A stretch of DNA of 64,000 nucleotides from Sphingobacterium corticibacter (GTDB lineage Bacteria; Bacteroidota; Bacteroidia; Sphingobacteriales; Sphingobacteriaceae). Below the pieces are notes generated by a model. The model saw nothing but the letters and a program-made list of their open reading frames with translations, did no database searches and was not told the origin of the DNA. Each line of letters begins with the position of its first letter. The first letter of the stretch is position 1. The stretch covers positions 930,001 to 994,000 of the forward strand of contig NZ_QDKG01000001.1 in the NCBI RefSeq assembly GCF_003076635.1. Direction: 5' to 3'. Shown here one piece after another: positions 18,357-27,605 of this stretch. The translations under genes were made by a program, and so were the position numbers.

Positions 18357-18387
18357 TAAAAGCGTTAGGAGGGAATTATGGTGCTCA

Positions 18388-20325
18388 TTAAACAGATGTA
18401 TCTTGAAAATGCAAAGCTTGGTGGGATAGTGATCGAGCGATGATGACGGTAAAAAGACTACCCTGACCTTCTGTACTTTCGATCAACAGCTGGGCACCAT
18501 TTGCTTTTAAGAAATGGGTAATAATTTGCATACCGATACCGAATCCACGTTCTTGATCGGTACCCTCCGTCAATTTGAGGCTGTTGTCTTTGGACTGGAT
18601 TTGCTGTAGTTTAATCGCGCTCATACCGACACCATTATCGCGGATATGAATTTTTAAATCTTCCTCAGCATCTTCATAACTGATGTGAATGGTGCCACCT
18701 TTTGCGGTGAATTTTGCCGCATTAGAAATTAGATTGGATAGAATTATTTGTAAATGGTTTTGATCGACATGTCCAATAGCCTCAGCACACGAGTCATGAA
18801 TAATATTCAATTCTTTGTCTTGCAAATTTTGCTCCAGCATATCCAAAATATTCATGACAAGACTGGACACATTTACCGCAATTCGTTCGGTGTGGATTGT
18901 CTGTTTTTGCGTTTCAGACCAGAGCAACAAGTTATCCATCACGTTCATCGTAGAGAGCGTTTGCTTCCGTAGAATTTCAAACCAATGATTTCTGTCAGTA
19001 GTATTTAATGGGGTGTTTTCCAAATATTGAATAACATTCAAGATCGCCGACATGGGACTACGAAAATCGTGGCTCAATACGGCTATTAAAAAATCCTTGG
19101 TCACGATAGTATCTCGTAACTGCTCATTCTGACTTTCAATCAATGCGTTCCGTTCTGTAATTAATTGGCTATGCATTTTCAGCTCACTATTAAGCCCAGA
19201 AGTGGTATTAGCATGTCTGCGAGTCGTGTGCCAGATCACTAAAACGAAAACAACAAGCGAAAGAAGGAATAACAATAGTATCTGTCCGATGCGAAGTTGT
19301 TGATCCATAACATTATTTTCCTTAGTCAGCTTCATATTAGCAGATCGCTGATGGGCGATTTGCATAGAATCCAAACTAATGCGCTTGTCTTCGGAGAGAA
19401 TGCTATCCTTATACAAATCATATATTTGCTGATAGGTAAAGGCATCTTCAAATGCTCCCAAAGCCGCATTCACCTCAGCCACTACTTTTGCTGCTCGTAC
19501 AATATCGGATTTTGTTTGAAGTTTGACGGCAAGGTTATAACCTTGTAAGGCGTGCTTGTGGGCTTTGTCGTATTGTTTCAATTTGTAGTAGCAACGAGCA
19601 ACTCCAGTGTGGGCAAAGCTATTTTCCCACTCACTCATCACAGAATTATTTTGTAGGACTCGGTTATACAACAACATAGCTGTATCCAGTTGATTCTCAT
19701 TTTCGTACATTTCAGCGAGCCGATTGTCTGCCATGGCACTGACTGTTACATATCCAGATTTCTCAGCGAGTGATTTTGCCTTTATAAAATATGACTTCGC
19801 ATACTGTGGGCGACCTAATGATGTAGATACCAGTCCCAAGTTATGATAATTTGCAGAAAGACGTTGCTCGTTTCCAAGCACTTTATGTTGTGTTGCCGAT
19901 TTTTTAAACTCTTCCAAGGCGGCGTCATAATGATGTTGTGCCAGATAGATCAATCCTAAAAGATTACGGGCATCTGCAATACCTTTGGCATTTCGAAGCT
20001 CTTCGTAGTTGCTTAGGTTCACAAGCGCTAGAGGCAGTGATCGCTCATAGTTACTAAGATTATATAAGCTTTTGGCAAACAACATTTCTATGTCGGTAAG
20101 CAACAGGTTGGGTGTTATCATCGACGTTTTCAGTGATTCCACTTCCTTCTCGAATTTTAGCGTACCCACGAAATCTTGCGTATAATAGATTACCCTGAGC
20201 TTCCGGTGGAGCTCCTGCAAATACTCGGTTTTTTGATCTAAATCAGCATCCAACACAGCTGTGGATGAAAAGGAACATAGTACTACGGATAGTAATAATA
20301 CTATGGGATTGAAAAAGGGTTTCAC
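18388..20325 (-). CDS. TPR-domain sensor histidine kinase
   Basis: 645 residues. A signal-like N-terminus is followed by tetratricopeptide repeats across about residues 60-310 (for example ARNLLGLIYLAQHHYDAALE), placed in the periplasm. One membrane helix lies at about 347-366, then a short coiled coil. The HisKA box AVLSHDFRSPMSAI has the phospho-acceptor His at about 419. The HATPase domain shows ILSNLISNAAKF (N box), IHIRDNGVGMS and RGFGIGMQI (G boxes). No response regulator gene is adjacent, so it is an orphan kinase; target unknown. TPR-type kinases of this layout are common in Bacteroidota. Confidence 0.92.
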   Translation of the reverse strand: MKPFFNPIVLLLSVVLCSFSSTAVLDADLDQKTEYLQELHRKLRVIYYTQDFVGTLKFEKEVESLKTSMITPNLLLTDIEMLFAKSLYNLSNYERSLPLALVNLSNYEELRNAKGIADARNLLGLIYLAQHHYDAALEEFKKSATQHKVLGNEQRLSANYHNLGLVSTSLGRPQYAKSYFIKAKSLAEKSGYVTVSAMADNRLAEMYENENQLDTAMLLYNRVLQNNSVMSEWENSFAHTGVARCYYKLKQYDKAHKHALQGYNLAVKLQTKSDIVRAAKVVAEVNAALGAFEDAFTYQQIYDLYKDSILSEDKRISLDSMQIAHQRSANMKLTKENNVMDQQLRIGQILLLFLLSLVVFVLVIWHTTRRHANTTSGLNSELKMHSQLITERNALIESQNEQLRDTIVTKDFLIAVLSHDFRSPMSAILNVIQYLENTPLNTTDRNHWFEILRKQTLSTMNVMDNLLLWSETQKQTIHTERIAVNVSSLVMNILDMLEQNLQDKELNIIHDSCAEAIGHVDQNHLQIILSNLISNAAKFTAKGGTIHISYEDAEEDLKIHIRDNGVGMSAIKLQQIQSKDNSLKLTEGTDQERGFGIGMQIITHFLKANGAQLLIESTEGQGSLFTVIIARSLSHQALHFQDTSV

Positions 20326-20557
20326 TCAGTAGATGTTAATATGCGGACTCACTAGTACGCGGAATTCATAGAATAAAAATAAAGAATATTTTGTAAAAAA
20401 GCTTCTCTCAGCTATATAAATACTGGTTTTCAGGGATATATACGTTGTGCACTTCATGCTAAATTTGAAGTAAAATATCATCGCTTTCGAGGCTATTAGA
20501 AATGCGATTATATGATTTAAAAGACCTTGTCAAACTGTATAACCAAGAACACTTTCT

Positions 20558-21151
20558 ATGAAAAGACTTATACCACTCATCGCATTACTACTATTTGCCG
20601 AGGTAGGATATGCCCAATATTTTAGTTTAGCGCCGGCGGGTTTTGTCGCTGCCGATAATCTGGAGTATGCCGTGGTCGACTTTCCTGATACAAAGCAAGA
20701 TGTGCTGTATAAAAATGTCCTTCGCGCGCTTACTTCGATGTATAAAGACCCCAAAGAAGTGCTAAGTGTGGTTGAGGGCGAAAGCATTACCGTGAAAGGG
20801 TATGAACAAGAAGCGATTTTAGATCAGGTCAAATTATCACCCATACAAATCGGCAAAACAACGTACAAGTACGACATCTCTTATACTTTGTCCATTCAAT
20901 TCAAGGACAATAAAATACGTTTTAATCGGCCGTCGTTTGAATGTCGGCGCTGGTACGAAGGTGGTTATAAATCGGGCTGGGCGACTGGCTGGTCTTACCT
21001 CGTTCTCGTGAAAGACAAAAACTCAAAATATGCTGTTTTTGATAAAAATGGGAAGGTACTATCACAGGAAGCGCTAGATGGATTAGAAGGTCACTTCAAC
21101 AACTTAACAAAGGATATTATCGAAAAATCAAAAGCTATTGATAATTGGTGA
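20558..21151 (+). CDS. Secreted DUF4468 (TBP-like fold) protein
   Basis: 197 residues with a signal peptide ending at about residue 19 (EVGYAQ). The body matches the DUF4468 pattern: VVDFPDTKQDVLYKNVLRAL, then VEGESITVKG and YTLSIQFKDNKIRF, a small alpha/beta domain of unknown function that is widespread in Bacteroidota. There are no catalytic residues to point to. It is monocistronic as far as can be seen, between the kinase (divergent) and a GLPGLI gene 109 bases downstream. Confidence 0.6.
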   Translation: MKRLIPLIALLLFAEVGYAQYFSLAPAGFVAADNLEYAVVDFPDTKQDVLYKNVLRALTSMYKDPKEVLSVVEGESITVKGYEQEAILDQVKLSPIQIGKTTYKYDISYTLSIQFKDNKIRFNRPSFECRRWYEGGYKSGWATGWSYLVLVKDKNSKYAVFDKNGKVLSQEALDGLEGHFNNLTKDIIEKSKAIDNW

Positions 21152-21260
21152 TAAATGATCTGGCAGTTTCTCAAAAGCATTGTCAATATCTAGGTCATAA
21201 AGATATTACTTGATCTGAATTAAATTTCTCTATGTAAAGTATTTTATTTACTTTAAAGCT

Positions 21261-22100
21261 ATGAGTCAATATGCAGCAACTTTTTCCTTCTCTTTACTTA
21301 TATATATTTTTAGTTGTTTGCTAGTAAATGCACAGTACTTGCACTTTGACAAACAGATCACATATCAGCTAAAGTATAATCCCGATACGGCCGATATGCG
21401 GCGGCAAGCAACAGAAACTTTTGAATTATTTATCAATGATTCTATTTCTTTTTTTGAGTCTACAAACAAAAATATATTCGACTCCATCCTACAACAACAA
21501 TATAAAGAGGGGAATACTTTCGGCGATTACGCCAGTGCATCCACTTATAGGTCAAAGTTCAGGTTTGCTATTATAAAGTCGATTGATGCGATTTCATTTT
21601 ATGAGTATGAAGCAGATTTTGGACCCGACTTGGTACGTTGCGATGAACCAAATAGGTGGGATTGGAATATCACAAACGAAGAAAAGACCTTGCATAATCT
21701 AAATTGCCAACTAGCAACAGTGCAGTATGCTGGCCGGAGGTGGGAAGCTTGGTTTTGTGCAGATATACCAATTTTCGATGGTCCGTATAAATTTGGAGGG
21801 CTACCTGGGCTCATTATTTCGCTTTCATCTGCCGACAAATCGTGGAATTTTGAAGTCATTGACATGGATTTAAATACTGCAAAGAAGTTGGTTTTCAATC
21901 AATATCCTGCCCGAAAGGTTGTTCAGATGCATAAAGCTGATTTCTTTAAAGAGAAACGTACGATGGAGAAAAATCGGATGCTGCTGCATGAAAGCAAAGG
22001 GCGGATCAAGTTTAAAGATGCACAGTCGAAATTGAACATGACAAATAATTACCAAAAATACCTCAAAAAAAACAGTAACAAGATTGAACTTGTCCCATAA
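21261..22100 (+). CDS. GLPGLI family protein
   Basis: 279 residues, signal peptide ending at about residue 25 (LVNAQ). The diagnostic motif FDGPYKFGGLPGLIISL lies near residue 175, and a tryptophan-rich segment (RRWEAWFCADIPI) precedes it, as is usual in the family. GLPGLI proteins are secreted and of unknown function, often encoded next to outer-membrane barrels. Here a barrel gene (22420-25074) and a second GLPGLI gene (25093-25974, opposite strand) follow, which supports a working association. Confidence 0.88.
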   Translation: MSQYAATFSFSLLIYIFSCLLVNAQYLHFDKQITYQLKYNPDTADMRRQATETFELFINDSISFFESTNKNIFDSILQQQYKEGNTFGDYASASTYRSKFRFAIIKSIDAISFYEYEADFGPDLVRCDEPNRWDWNITNEEKTLHNLNCQLATVQYAGRRWEAWFCADIPIFDGPYKFGGLPGLIISLSSADKSWNFEVIDMDLNTAKKLVFNQYPARKVVQMHKADFFKEKRTMEKNRMLLHESKGRIKFKDAQSKLNMTNNYQKYLKKNSNKIELVP

Positions 22101-22419
22101 ATTAACCGCCCATTTTCAGGAATATTAAATTCTATACTGCCAGATTTTATCAAGATTTACTACTATCATATTTTTAATTACGGAAAAACCGTAGAATAAT
22201 TTACTTTTACTCTACAATGTGAAATTATCTGTATATATTAGCTCAGTAATAACTGGAGAGTAGCACATACTATGTTCTTTTTCAGTTAGAAACTAATCAA
22301 TATCTATGAAATTTCTTCATCCGAGTATCATGCCATTCGGTAACATCGATTGTTGCATGAACGGCGACGTTTGATTTGGCTGACCAGTAAATATGTTTTT
22401 ATACCATTTCTCTTATGTC
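22101..22419. other. Gene-free stretch before the barrel gene
   Basis: 319 bases without a supported gene. It contains a short hairpin, TACGG-AAAAA-CCGTA, near 22180, and a 22-codon open frame at 22305 that I do not consider real. The in-frame ATG at 22393 could extend the next gene into this stretch. A clear promoter box was not found. Confidence 0.4.
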
Positions 22420-25074
22420 ATGAAAGTCGTCTTGCTGTGTATCTTGCTGCTCTTCTCAGGCCGTGCTATCCAAGCACAAGTCTTCATCTCAGGTAAGTTG
22501 GTCGACGATGATAGCAATCCTGTTTCAAATGTTTCCGTCGGCTACAAAAGAGTGACCGGTGCGGCTCTGGTTGGTTTCACCCGATCAGCTCCCGATGGTA
22601 CTTTTCAACTGGAAAGCAAGATCACGGACGCCGATAGTATTCGTTTGGAGTTTAATCACCTGAGTTATGCTAAATACTCCGTGGTGGTGGCCAACAAAAC
22701 GGGGCAGTACACCTATACACTTTCGCTACAAGCCAAAGAAATTCAAGAAGTCAAAGCTGCCAATTTACCGATATTCAAACGAAAAGACACCATTAATTAC
22801 AATGTAGATGCATTTACCTCTTCACAAGATCGGGTGATCGCCGATATTATCCGCAAACTACCTGGTGTGGAGATGGAGGGCGATAGAATACTTTATGAAG
22901 GTAAGCCTATTCAAAAATACATGGTGAATAATCTGGATTTGATGGAAGGTAGGTATGCTATGATTAATAAAAATTTACCTGCCGAAGCCGTGAGAAATAT
23001 ACAGATAGTGGAAAATGATCAACCGATCAAATTACTGGATTCTGTCGTGTTTTCCGATCAAGCATCGCTCAATCTTGAGCTGAAGCGATTCACCTCAACA
23101 GGTTCTGGAAAGATCGGTATTGGGGCTAGTCCAGCGCTTTGGGATGTGAATGTGACGCCGATGACCTTCGGGCAAAAGTTTCAAATGCTCAATTCCTTTC
23201 AATCTAACAACGTGGGCGTGGACGTGGCGAAGGATCTGCGCGCATTTTACACGGGTGCTACAGGAGCTTACTTCACCAACAAAGATGTCAATATATCGGA
23301 AGGTCCAAATTACATTCGCTTACGTGATGTGACCAGTCCTGGTTTCGAAGAGCGTAAATGGTTGGATAATAAAATATTCTTGTTTAGTACAAATGTGCTG
23401 CAAAAGTTGGGTAATGATATGGAGATCAAAGGAAATATAGCCTATTACGATGATACTAAAATCAGGACAGGTTTTACTGCGACGCAAGTTTTTACAGCCA
23501 ATGAAACTATTGTCAATAGCGAAGCGGTGGACAACCGATATCGCATCAATAATTTGGATCTCGGAGCGACCATCGAGAAAAACGAGAAGGATATATTTCT
23601 TCGAAATGTACTAAAATACCGCAAGCGTTGGAATAGTGATCTTGGTTTAGTCTTGTTGAATGACGATACACCTATTCGTCAGCAAACGGCATTTACCGAT
23701 GAAGTATTTAAGAATTCGTTGGCTATGGGACGGTTTATTGGCAAACAGCTATTTAATATAAATTCTAGTTTAGAATGGCGGACAACGCCGCAGCATCTAC
23801 AGGTAATGCCTGGTCAGTTTGAAGATTTGTTGAATGATGGCAATCCCTTTGATCGGGTACATCAAACGGTGCAATTTGAAGGATTGGATTGGAAGAATAA
23901 TATGAGTTTTACCCGACGATGGAAGAAGATTCGATTGTCCCCCATGGTATCTTTAGATTATAATCGCAATCATTTACAGACTGATATTGAGCTGGGACAA
24001 GGCGATAATCATAGGATAGTGGGTGGCGATTTCTTGAATAATATGATCAATTCGTACATTCGATTCGGAGGGGATATGGGAATTGGTTTTGAAGCTAGAC
24101 GATGGAAATTTAATTTGGCGATACCATATAGCCTCTTCTATTACAATGTAAACCAACAAGGGGTGCAGACGTTAGATCATGAATTGCGTAATACTTTTAA
24201 TCCACGTGCGAATACCACTTTCGTGGCAAATTCCAAACATCAGTTTAGTGCTAGCGTTGGCGGTGGGAATCAATTTGGTGGATTAGACAATTTTTACAAT
24301 GGATTTATCATCGGCGAATACCGCAATATCCAACGTTATGATGCACGGCTGCTCGGTACGAAAAACGTGAGTACTAGCGTAGGATACAATTACAAGAATA
24401 CATTAAAGGCCAATTTTGCTCATTTACAATACGGATTTGATGTTGCCGTACGCGATTATATATACGAAACGCAGGTAGATTCGCTGGGGCGGTTGCGTAC
24501 AAGCATCGCAAGCCGCGAAAGTCAAAATCAACAACACCGCTTATCGGGTAGCTTGTCACATTTCTTCGCCTCGGCCAAAACGGTTGTAAAGATCAATGGA
24601 CGAACTAATTGGTCTGGTTCAGACTATTTATTGAACAATGTGATGGCGAGGCAAAAAACGTTTCATTACGCTGCTGACTTGGAGATCATGAATAATGCCT
24701 CGTCTTTGATTGGTGGCGAATACAAAACTTCGATAGGGCAGACGGTTAATACATTTGCCGAAGGCAGAAGCAATAGTATTTTCTACAATAATCATTATCT
24801 CACGGTTCTGGTATACCCAACAGAATTGCAGACTATCATCTTAAGCAACTCTTACTATCATAATAATATTAGCGGCCAGCCAGATCAATATTTTATCGAT
24901 GCGACTTACCGTATTACGATGGGTAAGCGCAAGATTGATGTGGAACTGATCGCGCAAAACTTACTCAACAATAATGAGTATGTGCAACAAATCACAACAG
25001 ATTACCAATTAATTCAGTCCCGTTTTGAACTCAGACCACGACAGTTTATTGTGTCTACTAAATTTAGGTTTTAA
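22420..25074 (+). CDS. TonB-dependent-receptor-like outer membrane beta-barrel protein
   Basis: About 884 residues. The start at 22420 (MKVVLLCILLLF) gives a standard signal peptide ending at AIQAQ; an ATG at 22393 would add nine hydrophobic residues. Residues about 20-100 form a carboxypeptidase-regulatory-like domain. A plug-like domain includes IADIIRKLPGVEMEGDRI and RNIQIVENDQPIKLL. The rest is a large barrel ending in VSTKFRF, an outer-membrane C-terminal signature. It lacks the SusC hallmarks and has no SusD partner. Instead GLPGLI genes lie on both sides. Substrate unknown; peptide or protein export/import roles are speculative. Confidence 0.8.
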   Translation: MKVVLLCILLLFSGRAIQAQVFISGKLVDDDSNPVSNVSVGYKRVTGAALVGFTRSAPDGTFQLESKITDADSIRLEFNHLSYAKYSVVVANKTGQYTYTLSLQAKEIQEVKAANLPIFKRKDTINYNVDAFTSSQDRVIADIIRKLPGVEMEGDRILYEGKPIQKYMVNNLDLMEGRYAMINKNLPAEAVRNIQIVENDQPIKLLDSVVFSDQASLNLELKRFTSTGSGKIGIGASPALWDVNVTPMTFGQKFQMLNSFQSNNVGVDVAKDLRAFYTGATGAYFTNKDVNISEGPNYIRLRDVTSPGFEERKWLDNKIFLFSTNVLQKLGNDMEIKGNIAYYDDTKIRTGFTATQVFTANETIVNSEAVDNRYRINNLDLGATIEKNEKDIFLRNVLKYRKRWNSDLGLVLLNDDTPIRQQTAFTDEVFKNSLAMGRFIGKQLFNINSSLEWRTTPQHLQVMPGQFEDLLNDGNPFDRVHQTVQFEGLDWKNNMSFTRRWKKIRLSPMVSLDYNRNHLQTDIELGQGDNHRIVGGDFLNNMINSYIRFGGDMGIGFEARRWKFNLAIPYSLFYYNVNQQGVQTLDHELRNTFNPRANTTFVANSKHQFSASVGGGNQFGGLDNFYNGFIIGEYRNIQRYDARLLGTKNVSTSVGYNYKNTLKANFAHLQYGFDVAVRDYIYETQVDSLGRLRTSIASRESQNQQHRLSGSLSHFFASAKTVVKINGRTNWSGSDYLLNNVMARQKTFHYAADLEIMNNASSLIGGEYKTSIGQTVNTFAEGRSNSIFYNNHYLTVLVYPTELQTIILSNSYYHNNISGQPDQYFIDATYRITMGKRKIDVELIAQNLLNNNEYVQQITTDYQLIQSRFELRPRQFIVSTKFRF

Positions 25075-25092
25075 AAATCAAAACGATCAACA

Positions 25093-25974
25093 TTATTTGG
25101 ATGAATCTAGTTCGATCCAATTGCTAGAGAGCTTCATCATAGACTGCAATCTCTTTTCGATTATGGCACGGGTTTCTGGCGTGTATTTTCTGCCCGTTCG
25201 CAATTCTTCCTTTTCAAAGATGGATTCAGTGTATTCGCGCTTCGCCTCCAAGAAAGCTTGCTTGCTACGAAGTGGTTCAAAGTCCATCTGCCCTTGTAAT
25301 GTAGATGCATAGTTGAGCGCATTTGCTATATCACGAAGCGTAAAAACCCAATGATCTTGCTTGTCTTGTACTTGAACCACCAGGCCTGGAAGTCCGCCAA
25401 ATTTGTACGGCCCATCGGAGATCGGTATTTCGGTCGTGAACCAAGCGATCCATCCTCGATTACCTAATTGAGTGGTCGCTTTCTGGCACAGTACACCATG
25501 GATGGTAGCGGTATCCGTAGATAATTCCCATTCTGGAAGAGGTTCATCATAATAGAATCCTATACCGCTGGTGTTTTCTGGATTATTAAATAATATATCG
25601 TAGGTGGTGATGCGGTTTGCTTTTTTGAAGATCTTATAAGGAATCGTAGTGCCTTGACTAGATGCCGCGCGCAAACGTTTCTTTTCCGTTTCATCTTGTA
25701 CCAGATATTTGATGGAATCCATTGTGGCAGCTTGGCTAGACTCAAAGAGCGACGTAGCATCATTTATCAATAAGTGAGTAAGCTCTGTGCGAACGGATTG
25801 CGAATCGGTGCTATCGCCCAAAAAACGAACTTCGTAAGTCAATTTCGTATCGAATACCAATGGTGATTGCGCTACTTGTGCTTGTAGGCTGTTCGAGCTT
25901 AATCCATTAGATAGGTAGCCCAATAGCAAAATGAATGTTTTGAAATGTGTAAGAGTCATAAGCAGAGGTTTCAT
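25093..25974 (-). CDS. GLPGLI family protein
   Basis: 293 residues, with a signal peptide ending at LQAQ near residue 33; a second in-frame ATG at 25959 is possible. The motif SDGPYKFGGLPGLVVQVQD is clear and is preceded by RGWIAWFTTEIPI. It is a paralogue of the protein at 21261-22100 (shared GPYKFGGLPGL and W-rich segments). It converges tail to tail with the barrel gene, 18 bases apart, so it is not in the same transcript. Function unknown. Confidence 0.88.
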   Translation of the reverse strand: MKPLLMTLTHFKTFILLLGYLSNGLSSNSLQAQVAQSPLVFDTKLTYEVRFLGDSTDSQSVRTELTHLLINDATSLFESSQAATMDSIKYLVQDETEKKRLRAASSQGTTIPYKIFKKANRITTYDILFNNPENTSGIGFYYDEPLPEWELSTDTATIHGVLCQKATTQLGNRGWIAWFTTEIPISDGPYKFGGLPGLVVQVQDKQDHWVFTLRDIANALNYASTLQGQMDFEPLRSKQAFLEAKREYTESIFEKEELRTGRKYTPETRAIIEKRLQSMMKLSSNWIELDSSK

Positions 25975-26073
25975 AGGGTAAACGGCAAACTTGTCAAACT
26001 GTTTAGATAGTTTTGTAGATCCGTAATCCTAAGTAATATAGCTTAAATATACTGGTCTGTCACTGTAGGACAT

Positions 26074-26104
26074 AAAAAAAGTTCTCGCCAGGCGACGAGA
26101 ACTT
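26074..26104 (-). terminator. Rho-independent terminator of the second SusC/SusD operon
   Basis: On the - strand a 9-base stem, AAGTTCTCG / CGAGAACTT (26104-26096 with 26087-26079), is followed by a run of seven T (26080-26074). It lies 34 bases after the SusD stop codon. Confidence 0.8.
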
Positions 26105-26138
26105 CATTATTAACTATAATCACACACTATAGCTCAGG

Positions 26139-27578
26139 CTAAGGTTGATCCCACCATACTCTGGAATCTTGGTTGTTTCCTCCTGGAAGCAGTGCAATTG
26201 CTGCAGCTGCGCTCTCTGGATTCGACAATAATTCAGCATCTGTGTACACATAACGACGAGGAATAAGTCCCGAAGGCGTGAGCGGAGCTGGCGAAGGCGT
26301 CAAAGCGGGATAACCGGACTTTCGCCAAATATTCCACGCTTGCGCGCCATCTGGGTAGCTGGCAAGAAATCGTTGTGTAGCGATCTGGCGCTGATTGGTG
26401 CCAGGCGCGGTCAACACCACATCCGTATTTGTTAAATAAGTAGCCGCATTGTAAGCCGCACCCCACTGTTCGAATGATAAACTGATGCCTTGCGGATATA
26501 AAGTAGCCACACTTTCGGACGTCCATCCGAGATCTGCTGCTTCTGCTCGCGCTAATGTCACTTGCGCAGCCGTGATTAGGTAAACTGGCGATGTATCTGT
26601 CCGCTTATCGCCGCGCAGAATTCTCGCCCAAGTTGGATTAGCTTCTGTAAATGCTAAGGTTGCCGGACGCTCCAGTCCGTACGGTACACCGATACTCGAT
26701 GAAGTAGTCGCTCCTGCACCATTTGCATTGCTAGCACCACCATAGATCGTTTGTCTGTTGTCGCTTAATGATTTCAATAAATCCGTCAATGTTGCGCTCA
26801 CCGCATAATCTGATCTGGTTAAGTACGTCGCAAAGTAAGCGCTTTGATAATTGCCACCTGGATACACCACTCTAAAGTTTTGTGCGTTGGTCGTAATCAC
26901 GCCGCCAGTTGCAGCTAATGCTTCTTGAAAAGCTTGTGCGGCGAAACCATTCGTAGCAGGCACTTTTTTCGATAATTGAATGGCTGCCAACAATTTTATA
27001 GAATTGGCCGTACGTCTCCAGCTATCTATATTTCCTGCGTAAATAACGTCACCTGTTATTGGGCTATTGTCGAACGCGGCGACCGCCTCACCCAGTTTTT
27101 GAAATATACCTTTGTAAATATCTTCCTGTCTATCGTATTTCGGTAGTAATGCCGTTGTGCCGCGCAATGCTTCCGAATAAGGAACATCGCCCCACATATT
27201 AGTAACAAATAGATAGATGTACTGTTGCAAAATCGTGGCAATAGCCGATAAGTTTGCATTTCCGCTATTGTCAATGATATTTTGTAAATCATTTAAATGG
27301 CCGGAATAGTAACCCGTAAATGATAATTGAGGAGCAGAGTAACGCGACGTTTCGGTGTACTGCGTTTCCGAGAAATATTGTGCATACAATCCGCTGCGCA
27401 GATCGTATGCATAACTAGTGCCCAATCCTGATTGTACATTGGTAAGCAGTGCGCTGTATACTGGCGTGGTCACTGCACCAGGATTCACATTTGTGTCGCC
27501 AAAATCACTCAGTGAATCACAAGAGGATAAACTACTCAATAAAAATGCTGATAATATTATTTTATGTATGTTTTTCAT
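26139..27578 (-). CDS. SusD/RagB-family lipoprotein (SusD_2 type)
   Basis: 479 residues, lipobox SSLSSC with the cysteine at residue 20. The C-terminal segment YPDGAQAWNIWRKSGYPALT is the hallmark of the SusD-like nutrient-binding branch, distinct from the classical RagB branch used by the other two SusD proteins here. Helical TPR-like segments such as TNMWGDVPYSEAL are also present. It sits 27 bases after the SusC gene and should be its lid subunit. No enzyme gene accompanies the pair, so the ligand may be a peptide or a sugar processed elsewhere. Confidence 0.92.
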   Translation of the reverse strand: MKNIHKIILSAFLLSSLSSCDSLSDFGDTNVNPGAVTTPVYSALLTNVQSGLGTSYAYDLRSGLYAQYFSETQYTETSRYSAPQLSFTGYYSGHLNDLQNIIDNSGNANLSAIATILQQYIYLFVTNMWGDVPYSEALRGTTALLPKYDRQEDIYKGIFQKLGEAVAAFDNSPITGDVIYAGNIDSWRRTANSIKLLAAIQLSKKVPATNGFAAQAFQEALAATGGVITTNAQNFRVVYPGGNYQSAYFATYLTRSDYAVSATLTDLLKSLSDNRQTIYGGASNANGAGATTSSSIGVPYGLERPATLAFTEANPTWARILRGDKRTDTSPVYLITAAQVTLARAEAADLGWTSESVATLYPQGISLSFEQWGAAYNAATYLTNTDVVLTAPGTNQRQIATQRFLASYPDGAQAWNIWRKSGYPALTPSPAPLTPSGLIPRRYVYTDAELLSNPESAAAAIALLPGGNNQDSRVWWDQP

Positions 27579-27605
27579 GTGTTTCTTTTCTAAAATTTAG
27601 ACTTA

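Noticed and set aside
20526..20538. 13-base string CTTGTCAAACTGT shared with about 26000
   Set aside because: Several such matches are expected by chance in 64 kb, and the two copies have opposite orientation to their genes.
22305..22373. 22-codon open frame before the barrel gene
   Set aside because: Too short, with no ribosome binding context or similarity that I can see.
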